Below are positions 27,935 through 36,723 of a stretch of DNA of 64,000 nt, one piece after another. This DNA comes from Afipia sp. (lineage in GTDB: Bacteria; Pseudomonadota; Alphaproteobacteria; Rhizobiales; Xanthobacteraceae), in assembly GCA_017308595.1 (NCBI GenBank), contig JAFKER010000005.1:1002950-1066949 (forward strand), written 5' to 3'. A program made the translations under genes and the position numbers. The stretch's first letter is position 1; every line of letters begins with the position of its first letter. A model generated the notes under the pieces. It made no database searches. It was given only the letters and a program-made list of their open reading frames with translations, and was not told the origin of the DNA.

Positions 27935-29263
27935 ATGACAGTCACAGCCGTGCCGACCCAACCGGCCTCCACCCGGTCGCCTTGGTATTCCGTTCTCTAC
28001 ATTCAGGTTCTGATCGCCATCGCTGTCGGCATCCTGATAGGGCATTTCTATCCCGGCACCGGCAAGGCGCTGAAACCTCTCGGCGACGGCTTCATCTCGC
28101 TGATCAAGATGATGATCGCGCCGGTGATCTTCTGCACGGTGGTGCATGGCATTTCCTCGATGGGCGATCTCAAGCGCGTGGGCCGGGTGGGCCTCAAGTC
28201 GCTGCTGTATTTCGAAGTCGTCTCCACGATTGCCCTGGCCGTCGGCCTGATCGTCGGCGAGATCATCCAGCCCGGCAGCGGATTTAACATCGATCCGGCG
28301 ACGCTCGATCCGAAGGCGGTCGCGACTTACGTCCACAAGGCGAGTGAGGAGGGAATTGTCGCGCACTTGATGGCGATCATTCCCAATAGCTTCATTGGAG
28401 CGCTGGCGAACGGCGATCTGCTGCAGGTGCTGCTGGTGTCGATCCTGTCGGGCTTCGCGATCGCGTTCATGGGCCCGGCGGGAGAACCCATCGCCCATGC
28501 GATCGATATGGCCGCCAAGGTTTTCTTCGGCGTCATCCGCATCATCGTGCGCGCAGCGCCGATCGGCGCATTCGGCGCGATGGCCTTCACCGTCGGCGCT
28601 TACGGACTAGGCGCTCTGTGGAATCTGGCGGCGCTGATCGGCACGTTCTACCTCACCAGCATCCTGTTTGTTCTATTTGTGCTTGGAGGCATTGCGTGGT
28701 TTGCCGGCTTTTCCATCATCCGGTTTATTGCCTACATCAAGGATGAATTGCTGATCGTGCTCGGCACCAGTTCATCGGAAACGGTGCTGCCGAACATGAT
28801 CACAAAGATGGAGCGGCTTGGCGCGTCGCGCGGCGTGGTCGGACTCGTGATCCCGACTGGCTACAGCTTCAATCTCGATGGCACCAATATCTACATGACG
28901 CTGGCCACCCTGTTCCTGGCGCAGGCGACCAACACTCACCTCACGATCTGGCAGGAACTGGGAATACTGGGGGTCGCGATCGTCACATCGAAAGGCGCGT
29001 CTGGGGTTACTGGCGCGGGATTTATTACGCTCGCCGCGACGCTCGCGATCGTGCCGGACATTCCGATTGCGTCGCTCGCCATTCTGGTTGGCATCGACAA
29101 GTTCATGAGCGAGTGCCGGGCGCTCACCAATCTGATCGGCAACGGCGTCGCGACCATCGTGATCAGCCGGTGGGAAGGCGAACTCGACAAGGATAAGCTG
29201 CACGAGGCGATGGCGCATCCCATCGAACTCGGCGAAGAGCTTGAACGAAATCCGGCTGCCTGA
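27935..29263 (+). CDS. dctA: C4-dicarboxylate/proton symporter
   Basis: The 442-residue inner-membrane protein belongs to the dicarboxylate/amino acid:cation symporter family. Visible motifs are [23 protein letters not shown], the serine-rich re-entrant loop [41 protein letters not shown], and the [13 protein letters not shown] loop. DctA takes up succinate, fumarate and malate and is important in rhizobial symbiosis. No dctBD two-component genes are adjacent. ATG at 27935 gives the usual DctA length; a frame continues 36 codons upstream without similarity. Confidence 0.92.
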   Translation: MTVTAVPTQPASTRSPWYSVLYIQVLIAIAVGILIGHFYPGTGKALKPLGDGFISLIKMMIAPVIFCTVVHGISSMGDLKRVGRVGLKSLLYFEVVSTIALAVGLIVGEIIQPGSGFNIDPATLDPKAVATYVHKASEEGIVAHLMAIIPNSFIGALANGDLLQVLLVSILSGFAIAFMGPAGEPIAHAIDMAAKVFFGVIRIIVRAAPIGAFGAMAFTVGAYGLGALWNLAALIGTFYLTSILFVLFVLGGIAWFAGFSIIRFIAYIKDELLIVLGTSSSETVLPNMITKMERLGASRGVVGLVIPTGYSFNLDGTNIYMTLATLFLAQATNTHLTIWQELGILGVAIVTSKGASGVTGAGFITLAATLAIVPDIPIASLAILVGIDKFMSECRALTNLIGNGVATIVISRWEGELDKDKLHEAMAHPIELGEELERNPAA

Positions 29264-29281
29264 CGATCAGTGTCAGGCGCG

Positions 29282-29840
29282 CTAAACGAATTCGATGGCG
29301 TCGCCGGGCGCAATCCGGCCGTGCGGTTTGTGAAACAGATCCCGCTCGATCACCGTGCGCATCTGATAGATCGGCAGGACGTCGTTCGCGCGCATCAGAT
29401 TTCTGATCTCGAATCCGCCGTCCTCGCTGATGGTTTTAAGCGATGCGAGAATATGGTTGACGCCGGCGCCGTCGGAGAACGGCATGAGCAGCCGCTCGTA
29501 GTCCACCTTGCGGCCGTACAAGTCGTTGACCTTCGAAATCGTATAGATCGGCAATCGCCGCCGGACGCATTCATGGTAGATCGGCATGACTATTGGTTCG
29601 AGTTTCGCGCCGAGATATTCGTCCAGATAGCGCCCTTGGCCGGTCGTGCCGTAAGCACTCGACATCCGCGTGCCTTCGCTGTCGATCCTGAACCGCGGGC
29701 CTTCTTCCGAACCTTGTACGGTGTAGGAGACAAGGTCGTCAGCTTCCTCGGCAATGCGCTCTGGCAGATAGTCGCTAAATTTTGGCAGCCGTTTGCTTGA
29801 TCGATTTTACAACGGGCGGACTGGCGCTTTCAAATTCCAT
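29282..29840 (-). pseudogene. PAS domain protein (PAS_5-like), apparently frameshifted near its start
   Basis: From 29665 down to 29282 a clear 127-codon product is read, with YGTTGQGRYLDEYLGAKL and PIYTISKVNDLYGRKVDYERLLMP, which I associate with the alphaproteobacterial PAS_5 (formerly DUF1457) family. The same frame continues upstream without any ATG through RSSKRLPKFSDYLPERIAEE and RFRIDSEGTRM, which is clearly protein-like, and stops at a TAA at 29807-29809. An ATG at 29840 opens another frame that begins MEFESASPPVV. Removing one A from the four-A run (29805-29808) joins both parts into a continuous protein of about 185 residues. So the gene is either broken, or the base is a sequencing error, or translation starts at a rare codon or inside at ATG 29665. 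PAS_5 members are presumed small sensory or regulatory proteins. It converges with dctA. Confidence 0.65.
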
Positions 29841-30185
29841 AACCGGCGTCCTGAACGTGGGTAGAGGAATGTCCTTGCCGCAATTATCGGTTTTTGGGCG
29901 AAATTTTTCATGAAGAGCGGAACCCGGCGGATATTAGCCTTAACCCTTCCTTTCATGACTTTTTGAAGTTATCCGCATCCGCCCTATGGCCCAGTGGACA
30001 TTACAGTTTTTGCAAGCTACGCATAAATGGTGGGCAGCAATGCAGCTTGCGCATCACTAACAATCGGATACATAGTTCTGGCCGGATGCCGGGGTTTGAC
30101 AGCACCGGCACAGCGCAAGGGGCGGCGCGAATAAAAGGGTCACGCGCAATCGACGGGCGCGACAAGGCCGACAGGGGGAATTTGC
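29841..30185. other. Intergenic region before the liv-type ABC operon
   Basis: This 345-base region separates the PAS gene and the ABC transporter operon, which diverge. It is richer in A+T than its surroundings and has no convincing small ORF. A sigma-70-like candidate (TTGCGC at 30047-30052, 16-base spacer, TACATA at 30069-30074) faces the operon about 110 bases upstream of its first gene. Confidence 0.35.
30047..30074 (+). promoter_or_regulatory. Possible promoter of the liv-type ABC operon
   Basis: TTGCGC and TACATA with 16 bases between them lie in the AT-richer part of the leader and face the first ABC gene. The fit is moderate and rests on pattern and position alone. Confidence 0.3.
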
Positions 30186-30941
30186 TTGTCTGATGAGTTC
30201 ATTCTTGAGACCTCCGGGCTGACCAAGGAGTTCGCGGGCTTTGTGGCCGTTAGCGACGTCAATCTGAAGGTTCGCCGCGGAACGATTCATGCGCTGATCG
30301 GCCCGAACGGGGCCGGTAAGACGACATGCTTCAACTTGCTGACCAAGTTCCTGCAGCCGACGCGCGGCCAGATTCTCTACAAGGGCCAGGACATCACCGC
30401 CATGAAGCCCGCGGATGTGGCGCGGCTCGGTCTGGTGCGCTCATTCCAGATTTCGGCGGTGTTTCCCCATCTCACGGCGCTGGAAAACGTGCGGGTGGCG
30501 CTGCAGCGCCAGCACGGTTCGTCGTTCGACTTCTGGCGCTCAAAGTCGGTACTCGATCAGTATAATGGGCGCGCGCGTGAATTACTTGAGGATGTTGGTC
30601 TCAGCGATTTCGCCAACACCCCCGCGGTGGAAATGCCTTACGGACGCAAGCGCGCGCTGGAAATCGCCACCACGCTGGCGCTCGATCCCGAAATGATGCT
30701 GCTGGATGAGCCGATGGCTGGCATGGGCCATGAGGACATCGACAAGGTGGCCGCGCTGATCAAACGCATTTCGCAGAAGTATACGATCCTGATGGTCGAG
30801 CATAACCTCAACGTCGTCGCCAACCTGTCCGACACGATCACTGTGCTGACCCGCGGCAAGGTTTTGGCCGAGGGGGATTACGCCACGCTCACGAAGCATC
30901 CGCAGGTCAAGGAAGCCTATCTGGGAGCGGGCCATGAGTAA
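30186..30941 (+). CDS. livG: Branched-chain amino acid-type ABC transporter, ATP-binding protein LivG-like
   Basis: The 251-residue ATPase has Walker A GPNGAGKTTCFNLL, the Q-loop region, a signature region PYGRKRALEIATTLALDP and Walker B MLLDEPMAGMGHED. The C-terminal VKEAYLGAG is typical of LivG. It powers import by a HAAT-family transporter whose other parts follow in the same operon. The start is TTG at 30186, with GGGGGA six bases upstream and no better alternative. The signature segment reads MPYGRKRALEIA rather than LSGGQ, common in this subfamily. The stop overlaps the livF start by eight bases, so translation is coupled. The transported solute is not decided by this subunit. Confidence 0.92.
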   Translation: MSDEFILETSGLTKEFAGFVAVSDVNLKVRRGTIHALIGPNGAGKTTCFNLLTKFLQPTRGQILYKGQDITAMKPADVARLGLVRSFQISAVFPHLTALENVRVALQRQHGSSFDFWRSKSVLDQYNGRARELLEDVGLSDFANTPAVEMPYGRKRALEIATTLALDPEMMLLDEPMAGMGHEDIDKVAALIKRISQKYTILMVEHNLNVVANLSDTITVLTRGKVLAEGDYATLTKHPQVKEAYLGAGHE

Positions 30942-31662
30942 TCAGGCAGGTAACAACGCAAGCTCGCCGGTTCTGAACGTCAAGAATCTCGAAGCGTGGT
31001 ACGGCGAGTCCCACATCCTGCACGGCATGAACTTCGATGTGCGTCAGGGCGAAGTGGTGACACTGCTCGGCCGCAACGGCGCGGGCAAGACCTCGACGCT
31101 GAAGTCGGTGATGGGGCTGATCGGCAAGCGTACCGGTTCGGTATCGTTCGAGGGTGCGGAACTGATCAAGCTGCCGGCAGAACGGATCGCGCGCCTTGGC
31201 GTGGCGTTCTGTCCGGAAGAGCGCGGCATTTTCTCCAGCCTCGACGTGAAGGAAAACCTGCTGCTGCCGCCGGTGATCCGCAGCGGCGGCATGACCCTCG
31301 ATCAGATCTTCGAGCTGTTCCCCAATCTGAAGGAGCGTCTCGGCAGCCAGGGCACCAAGCTGTCCGGCGGCGAGCAGCAGATGCTGGCGATCGCACGCAT
31401 CCTGCGCACCGGCGCGCGCTTTTTGATGCTGGACGAGCCGACCGAGGGCCTTGCGCCCGTCATCATTCAGCAGATCGGCAAGATGATTGCGCGGCTGAAG
31501 GCCGAAGGGTTCACCATTCTGCTGGTTGAGCAGAACTTCCGCTTTGCTTCGACGGTGGCCGATCGCTTTTACATCGTCGAGCACGGCAAGATCATCGACG
31601 CATTCGCCAACTCCGAACTCCAGGCCAACATGGAGAAGCTGCACACCTATCTCGGCGTGTGA
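30934..31662 (+). CDS. livF: Branched-chain amino acid-type ABC transporter, ATP-binding protein LivF-like
   Basis: The 242-residue ATPase has Walker A GRNGAGKTSTLKSVMGL, signature LSGGEQQMLAIARIL and Walker B FLMLDEPTEGLAP, with LLVEQNFRFASTVADRFYIVEHG near the end. This pattern is that of LivF, which pairs with LivG as the nucleotide-binding heterodimer. The start ATG overlaps the end of livG. The periplasmic binding protein gene follows after 60 bases, with its own AGGAGG-like Shine-Dalgarno. Confidence 0.92.
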   Translation: MSNQAGNNASSPVLNVKNLEAWYGESHILHGMNFDVRQGEVVTLLGRNGAGKTSTLKSVMGLIGKRTGSVSFEGAELIKLPAERIARLGVAFCPEERGIFSSLDVKENLLLPPVIRSGGMTLDQIFELFPNLKERLGSQGTKLSGGEQQMLAIARILRTGARFLMLDEPTEGLAPVIIQQIGKMIARLKAEGFTILLVEQNFRFASTVADRFYIVEHGKIIDAFANSELQANMEKLHTYLGV

Positions 31663-31722
31663 CGGCATAACTTTAATCTAAGACCAACGCCGCCAGTCGA
31701 GCGGTATCCAGGAGGGAAGATA

Positions 31723-32943
31723 ATGAAGACCACGATTTCCGCTCTTATGTTGAGCACGGCGCTCGCGCTCGGCGCGGCAACCGGCGCCTCTGCGCAGGAC
31801 AAAACCGTCAAGATCGGCAACCTGACGGATATGTCGGGCCTTTACTCTGATCTCGGCGGTGCCGGCTCGACCATCGCAGCCCAGATGGCTGTTGAAGATT
31901 CCGGCCTCGCTGCGAAGGGCTGGAAGATCGACGTCATTGCCGCCGATCACCAGAACAAGCCCGACGTCGGCGCAACCACCGCCCGGCAGTGGATCGACGT
32001 CGAGAAGGTTGACGTGATCGTCGACGTGCTGAACTCCGGCGTCGCGCTGGCGGTGAACAACGTCGTCAAGGAAAAGAACGCGATCATGCTCAACTCCGGC
32101 GCGGGTACGTCGGATCTGACCAACGCGCAGTGCACGCCAAACACGATTCACTGGGTTTACGACACTTACATGCTGGCTAACGGCACCGGCACCGCACTGG
32201 CGAAGGCCGGTGGCGACACATGGTTCTTCCTCACCGCCGATTACGCGTTCGGTGCGGCGCTCGAGCGCGACACCACGGCTGCTGTGACCAAGGCGGGTGG
32301 CAAGGTTGTGGGCAGCGTCAAGCATCCGCTGAATTCGTCGGACTTCTCGTCGTTCCTGCTGCAGGCACAGGCGTCGAAAGCCAAGATCATCGGCCTGGCA
32401 AATGCCGGCGGCGACACCACCAACGCCATCAAGCAGGCGGCGGAGTTCGGCATCGTCAAGGGCGGCCAGAAGCTCGCCGGCCTTCTGATGTTCATCCCCG
32501 ACGTGAACTCGCTTGGACTTCAGGTGGCTCAGGGCCTGAACTTCACCGAGACGTTCTACTGGGACATGAACGACGGCACCCGTGCATTCTCCAAGCGCTT
32601 TTCGGAGCGCATGAAGAACAAGAACATGCCGTCCATGGTGCAGGCGGGTGTCTACTCGAGCCTCATGCACTACTTCAAGGCGCTCGAAGCGCTCGGCGGC
32701 AATCCGCATGATGGCGCCAAGGTCGTCGCCAAGATGAAGGAACTGCCGACCGACGATGCTCTGTTCGGCAAGGGTTCGATCCAGCCGAACGGCCGCAAGA
32801 TTCATCCGGCCTACCTGTTCGAGGTGAAGACTCCGGCAGAATCGAAGGGTCCATGGGACTACTACAAGCTGGTCGGCACCACGCCGGCGGATCAGGCTTT
32901 CCGCCCACTGTCGGAAAGCACTTGCCCGCTCGTGAAGAAGTAA
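31723..32943 (+). CDS. ABC transporter periplasmic substrate-binding protein, LivK-like
   Basis: The 406-residue protein carries a signal peptide (MKTTISALMLSTALALGAATGASAQ, cleavage likely after ASA) and a Peripla_BP_6 domain. The mature part begins VKIGNLTDMSGLYSDLGGAGS and contains DHQNKPDVGATTARQWID, as in the leucine/amide-binding proteins. The length and the RQWID/GGDTTNAIKQAAEFGI pattern match proteobacterial proteins that may bind urea, amides or aromatic acids as well as branched-chain amino acids, so I give no symbol. AGGAGGGAAGAT precedes the ATG. A GC-rich hairpin separates it from the permease genes, which could raise its relative yield. Confidence 0.88.
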   Translation: MKTTISALMLSTALALGAATGASAQDKTVKIGNLTDMSGLYSDLGGAGSTIAAQMAVEDSGLAAKGWKIDVIAADHQNKPDVGATTARQWIDVEKVDVIVDVLNSGVALAVNNVVKEKNAIMLNSGAGTSDLTNAQCTPNTIHWVYDTYMLANGTGTALAKAGGDTWFFLTADYAFGAALERDTTAAVTKAGGKVVGSVKHPLNSSDFSSFLLQAQASKAKIIGLANAGGDTTNAIKQAAEFGIVKGGQKLAGLLMFIPDVNSLGLQVAQGLNFTETFYWDMNDGTRAFSKRFSERMKNKNMPSMVQAGVYSSLMHYFKALEALGGNPHDGAKVVAKMKELPTDDALFGKGSIQPNGRKIHPAYLFEVKTPAESKGPWDYYKLVGTTPADQAFRPLSESTCPLVKK

Positions 32944-32951
32944 TCGCGATC

Positions 32952-32976
32952 GCCCGGCGGCCTCGTGCCGCCGGGC
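32952..32976 (+). other. Intercistronic stem-loop after the binding-protein gene
   Basis: A perfect nine-bp GC-rich stem (arms GCCCGGCGG at 32952-32960 and 32968-32976) with a seven-base loop lies eight bases after the stop. There is no T-run, so it more likely protects the 3' end of the binding-protein message than terminates all transcription. Confidence 0.6.
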
Positions 32977-33021
32977 ATCCTCTCGCAAGACCGTCTATCT
33001 GAGCGCGAAAGAATTGATACG

Positions 33022-33885
33022 ATGCAAGCTCTCTACGCCCAGCTTCTGGTTGGACTGATCAACGGCTCGTTTTACGCGCTGCTGAGTCTCGGGCTGGCCG
33101 TCATTTTCGGAATGTTGAACATCATCAACTTCGCGCACGGCGCGTTGTACATGATGGGCGCATTCGTCGCGTATTTTCTGCTGAACCTTGCCGGCATCAA
33201 CTACTGGTGGGCTCTGATCCTCGCGCCAGTCATCGTCGGGGGCTTCGGCATCCTGCTCGAACGCACCATGCTGCAGTGGATCGCGGGGCTCGATCATCTC
33301 TACGGCCTGCTGCTGACCTTCGGTCTGGCGTTGATTATTCAGGGCGTGTTCCAGAACTATTTCGGATCGTCCGGTCTGCCGTACGCGATCCCAGATATGC
33401 TCAAGGGCGGCATCAATCTCGGATTCATGTATCTGCCGATCTACCGCGGCTGGGTGGTGGTGTTCTCGCTGGTGGTGTGCATCGCGACCTGGTACCTGAT
33501 CGAGCGTACCCGGCTCGGCGCCTATCTGCGCGCGGCGACCGAGAATCCGACGCTGGTTCGCGCCTTCGGCATCAACGTGCCGCGCATGATCACGCTGACC
33601 TACGGCCTTGGCGTGGGTTTGGCTGCGTTGGCGGGTGTGCTCTCGGCTCCGATCAATCAGGTGCGCCCGCTGATGGGCGCGGATCTCATCATCGTCGTGT
33701 TCGCGGTGGTGGTGATCGGCGGCATGGGCTCGATCATGGGCTCGATCATCACCGGCTTTGCGCTCGGCGTGATCGAAGGCCTCACCAAGTATTTTTATCC
33801 CGAGGCGTCCAACACCGTGGTCTTCGTGCTGATGGTGCTGGTGCTTCTCGTGAAGCCGACTGGATTGACGGGGCGGGCGAACTGA
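33022..33885 (+). CDS. livH: Branched-chain amino acid-type ABC transporter permease LivH-like
   Basis: The 287-residue inner-membrane protein has about eight helices. The family start QLLVGLINGSFYALLSLGLAVIFGMLNIINFAHGALYMMGA is unmistakable for LivH, and ERTRLGAYLRAATENPTLVRAFGINV is the cytoplasmic coupling loop that contacts the ATPases. It forms the membrane pore with LivM, whose gene begins one base after its stop. ATG at 33022 starts the conserved part; the frame is open 19 codons upstream. Confidence 0.93.
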   Translation: MQALYAQLLVGLINGSFYALLSLGLAVIFGMLNIINFAHGALYMMGAFVAYFLLNLAGINYWWALILAPVIVGGFGILLERTMLQWIAGLDHLYGLLLTFGLALIIQGVFQNYFGSSGLPYAIPDMLKGGINLGFMYLPIYRGWVVVFSLVVCIATWYLIERTRLGAYLRAATENPTLVRAFGINVPRMITLTYGLGVGLAALAGVLSAPINQVRPLMGADLIIVVFAVVVIGGMGSIMGSIITGFALGVIEGLTKYFYPEASNTVVFVLMVLVLLVKPTGLTGRAN

Positions 33886-33886
33886 C

Positions 33887-34855
33887 ATGAGCACGATCAC
33901 AGACAACGCCGTTCCGGCAACCGGACGTTCCACCAGCGACGAGATGATCGCGTTCGTCATCATGACGGCGCTGCTGGCCATCGTGCCGCTGACCGGGATC
34001 TATCCCTATTTTGTGATGCAGGCTCTCTGCTTTGCGTTGTTCGCGTGCGCGTTCAATCTGCTGATCGGCTACAGCGGATTGCTGTCGTTCGGCCACGCGA
34101 TGTTCCTCGGTACTGCGGGCTATGTGAGTGCGCACGCCTTAAAGGTGTGGGGCCTTTCGCCTGAACTTGGAATCATCGTCGGCGTCGTCGCGGCCTGCGC
34201 GCTGAGCGTCGTCACCGGCCTGATCGCGATCCGCCGCCAGGGCATTTACTTCGCGATGATCACGCTGGCGCTGTCGCAGCTTCTGTTCTTCATCTATCTG
34301 CAGACCCCGTTCACCCATGGCGAAGACGGCATTCAGGGCATCCCGCAGGGAATGATGTTCGGCGTGTTCGATCTGTCGAAGCCGACGACGCTCTATTACA
34401 TGGTGCTGACGGTCTTCCTGCTCGGCTTCCTGCTGATCTACCGCGCCATCAACTCGCCGTTCGGCGAGGTGCTGAAATCGATCCGCGAGAACGAGCAGCG
34501 CGCGATCTCGCTCGGATACAAGACCGACCAGTACAAGCTGCTGGCGTTCATCCTATCCGGCACGCTGGCGGGGCTCGCAGGGGCGGTGAAGGTGTTCGTG
34601 GCGCAGAATGCCTCGCTCACCGACGTGCATTGGACCATGTCCGGCGAAGTGGTTCTGATGACGCTGGTCGGCGGCCTCGGCACCGTGTTCGGTCCGGTGG
34701 TCGGCGCCTTCGTGATCATCGCCATGCAGCAGTATCTCGCTGGATTCGGGCAGTGGGTCACGGTGATTCAGGGCGCGATTTTCGTGATCTGCGTGCTGAC
34801 CTTCCGCCGCGGCGTCATCGGCGAAATCGCCCATTTCTTCAAGCGGTCGCTCTAA
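33887..34855 (+). CDS. livM: Branched-chain amino acid-type ABC transporter permease LivM-like
   Basis: The 322-residue inner-membrane protein has about ten helices. Family motifs are YSGLLSFGHAMFLGTAGYVSA, RRQGIYFAMITLALSQLLFF and NEQRAISLGYKTDQYKLLAFILSG, the last being the coupling loop. LivM and LivH make up the channel of the HAAT transporter. The stop is followed by a GC-rich hairpin at 34900-34921, which likely ends the five-gene operon. The N-terminal 20 residues are hydrophilic and probably cytoplasmic. Confidence 0.93.
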   Translation: MSTITDNAVPATGRSTSDEMIAFVIMTALLAIVPLTGIYPYFVMQALCFALFACAFNLLIGYSGLLSFGHAMFLGTAGYVSAHALKVWGLSPELGIIVGVVAACALSVVTGLIAIRRQGIYFAMITLALSQLLFFIYLQTPFTHGEDGIQGIPQGMMFGVFDLSKPTTLYYMVLTVFLLGFLLIYRAINSPFGEVLKSIRENEQRAISLGYKTDQYKLLAFILSGTLAGLAGAVKVFVAQNASLTDVHWTMSGEVVLMTLVGGLGTVFGPVVGAFVIIAMQQYLAGFGQWVTVIQGAIFVICVLTFRRGVIGEIAHFFKRSL

Positions 34856-34899
34856 CCGTCAGATTTTACGGTCTTTCTTGCTCTTATAAAACGGTGGAT

Positions 34900-34921
34900 G
34901 ACCGGCGCAAAAGCGCCGGTC
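34900..34921 (+). terminator. Terminator hairpin after the ABC transporter operon
   Basis: A perfect nine-bp stem (GACCGGCGC and GCGCCGGTC) with loop AAAA is followed by CTCTGCCTGTT, a weak T-run. It lies 44 bases after livM and before the PHO-box-like site. Confidence 0.65.
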
Positions 34922-34947
34922 TCTGCCTGTTGGCCTGCAAACCGGTT

Positions 34948-34965
34948 TATGACAGATAGATGACA
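34948..34965 (-). promoter_or_regulatory. PHO box-like site (PhoB operator), reverse orientation
   Basis: Read on the minus strand the site is TTGTCAT-CTAT-CTGTCAT, two seven-base repeats with a four-base spacer, one mismatch from the PHO box consensus (CTGTCAT repeats). It ends 25 bases before the start of the PhoU-like/Pit operon. In Sinorhizobium meliloti, the related orfA-pit operon is repressed by PhoB under phosphate limitation, so the same control is plausible here. Confidence 0.7.
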
Positions 34966-34990
34966 AATTCTGTCGTGCCGGAGAACGATC

Positions 34991-35635
34991 ATGCTGGGCT
35001 GGTTTCGTAAGCTGCTTCCGCGGGAGGAGCGGTTTTTTGACCTGTTCGCCCGGCACTCCCAGGCAGTGGTGCAGGGAGCCGAGGCGCTGGAAGGAATGAT
35101 GCGCGGCGGGGACGAAACCCCGGTTTACTGCCAGCGGGTCAACCAGTTCGAAAACGACGCCGACCAGATCACGCGGGAAGTTCTCACCGCGGTCCGGCGG
35201 ACCTTCATTACCCCGTTCGATCGCGGTGACATCAAGAACCTGATCACCGCGATGGATGACGCCATCGACCAGATGCAGCAGACCGCCAAGGCGGTGATGC
35301 TGTTCGAGGTGCGGATCTTCGAGCCGCCGATGCGGGAGATTGGCACTATCCTCGTTCAGTGTGCCAATCTCGTGGGGCGCGCCGTGCCGCTGATGCAGGC
35401 GATGGGCGAGAATGTCACGACGCTGACGGCGCTGACCGAGGAAATCACGCGGCTCGAAGGCCGGGTCGATGACCTCAATGACATCGGCCTCAAGGAGCTG
35501 TTCATCAAGCATCGCGACGGCAACACAATGGACTTTGTCGTTGGCGCCGAGATCTACAAGCATCTTGAGAAGGTCGCCGACCGCTTCGATGACGTGGCGA
35601 ACGAAATCAACAGCATCGTTATTGAGCAAGTTTAA
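34991..35635 (+). CDS. DUF47 family PhoU-like protein linked to phosphate transport
   Basis: The 214-residue all-helical protein belongs to the DUF47/YkaA family, related to PhoU. Motifs are FFDLFARHSQAVVQGAEALEGMM, NQFENDADQITREVLTAVRRTFITPFDRGDI with conserved acidic metal ligands, and KHLEKVADRFDDVANEINSIVIEQV at the C-terminus. Such proteins are encoded next to Pit transporters and thought to control their activity or phosphate flux. The pit gene starts 15 bases downstream. ATG at 34991 follows CCGGAGAACGATC. The S. meliloti counterpart is OrfA of orfA-pit. Confidence 0.9.
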   Translation: MLGWFRKLLPREERFFDLFARHSQAVVQGAEALEGMMRGGDETPVYCQRVNQFENDADQITREVLTAVRRTFITPFDRGDIKNLITAMDDAIDQMQQTAKAVMLFEVRIFEPPMREIGTILVQCANLVGRAVPLMQAMGENVTTLTALTEEITRLEGRVDDLNDIGLKELFIKHRDGNTMDFVVGAEIYKHLEKVADRFDDVANEINSIVIEQV

Positions 35636-35650
35636 GGTCAGGACCCCGTC

Positions 35651-36661
35651 GTGGACGCCTCGCTTGCTTTCCCTATCCTGGTCGGGTTGATCGCCGTCGC
35701 GCTGCTGTTCGATTTTCTGAACGGCCTGCACGATGCCGCAAATTCCATTGCCACGATTGTTTCGACCCGTGTGCTGCGGCCGCAATACGCAGTGGCATGG
35801 GCGGCATTTTTCAACTTCATCGCGTTTGCCGTGTTCGGTCTTCATGTCGCGCAAACCATTGGCACTGGCATCATCCATCCGGAAATCATCGATGCACAGG
35901 TGATCTTCGCGGCGCTGATCGGCGCCATCGTCTGGAATCTGGTGACATGGGCGCTCGGCATGCCGTCGAGCAGCTCGCATGCCCTGATCGGCGGACTGCT
36001 CGGCGCGGGAATAGCGAAGGCGGGGGTCGGAGTTACCGTCTGGAGCGGACTGACCAAAACGCTGCTCGCCATCGTGTTGTCGCCGCTGGTCGGCTTCCTG
36101 CTGGCGCTGTTGCTGACGGCTATCGTGTCATGGGCCTCGGTCAGGTCGACACCGTTCGCGGTCGACCGCGCGTTTCGTATCCTGCAGTTCGTTTCGGCGT
36201 CGCTTTATTCGCTCGGTCACGGCGGCAACGACGCGCAGAAGACCATGGGGATCATTGCCGTGCTGCTTTATTCGCAAGGCTATCTTGGCGGTGAGTTCAG
36301 CGTGCCGTTCTGGGTGGTGATCGCATGTCAGGCAGCGATGGCGCTCGGCACGCTGATGGGCGGCTGGCGCATCGTTCGTACCATGGGCCTGCGCATCACC
36401 AAACTGACGCCTATGCAGGGTTTCTGCGCGGAGACGGGCGGGGCAGCGACATTGTTCGCGGCGACCTTTCTCGGCGTGCCTGTATCGACGACACATACCA
36501 TCACTGGCGCCATCGTTGGTGTCGGTGCCGCGCGCCGCGTCTCAGCCGTGCGCTGGAACGTGGCAGGTTCGATTGTCTGGGCCTGGATTTTTACGATCCC
36601 CGCCGCCGCGATTGTCGCTGCGACGACATACTATGCGGTGACACTGGCCGGGTGGAAATAG
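35651..36661 (+). CDS. pit: Low-affinity inorganic phosphate transporter Pit
   Basis: The 336-residue inner-membrane protein has about ten helices and the two PiT signature repeats: FDFLNGLHDAANSIATIVSTRVL near the N-terminus and SLGHGGNDAQKTMGIIAVLLYS near residue 195. It imports metal-phosphate using the proton gradient. Translation starts at GTG 35651, after AAGGTCAGGACCC; the first helix begins six residues later. It forms an operon with the DUF47 gene and is likely under PhoB control through the site at 34948-34965. A hairpin at 36672-36704 follows its stop. Confidence 0.93.
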   Translation: MDASLAFPILVGLIAVALLFDFLNGLHDAANSIATIVSTRVLRPQYAVAWAAFFNFIAFAVFGLHVAQTIGTGIIHPEIIDAQVIFAALIGAIVWNLVTWALGMPSSSSHALIGGLLGAGIAKAGVGVTVWSGLTKTLLAIVLSPLVGFLLALLLTAIVSWASVRSTPFAVDRAFRILQFVSASLYSLGHGGNDAQKTMGIIAVLLYSQGYLGGEFSVPFWVVIACQAAMALGTLMGGWRIVRTMGLRITKLTPMQGFCAETGGAATLFAATFLGVPVSTTHTITGAIVGVGAARRVSAVRWNVAGSIVWAWIFTIPAAAIVAATTYYAVTLAGWK

Positions 36662-36671
36662 AGGGGGCAGT

Positions 36672-36704
36672 CGCCCTGAGACGCGCTCGTTGCGCCTCAG
36701 GGTG
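36672..36704. terminator. Hairpin between the convergent pit and gdx genes
   Basis: A nine-bp stem (arms 36672-36680 and 36696-36704, one G-U pair), then an A-C mismatch, then three more pairs, closes a seven-base loop. It lies 11 bases after pit and 20 bases beyond the end of the leftward gene. No long T-run is present. Similar 'CCTGAG...CTCAGG' palindromes are common between genes in Bradyrhizobium relatives, so it may be a dispersed repeat. Confidence 0.55.
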
Positions 36705-36723
36705 AGACGAACCTGTTATTGCC

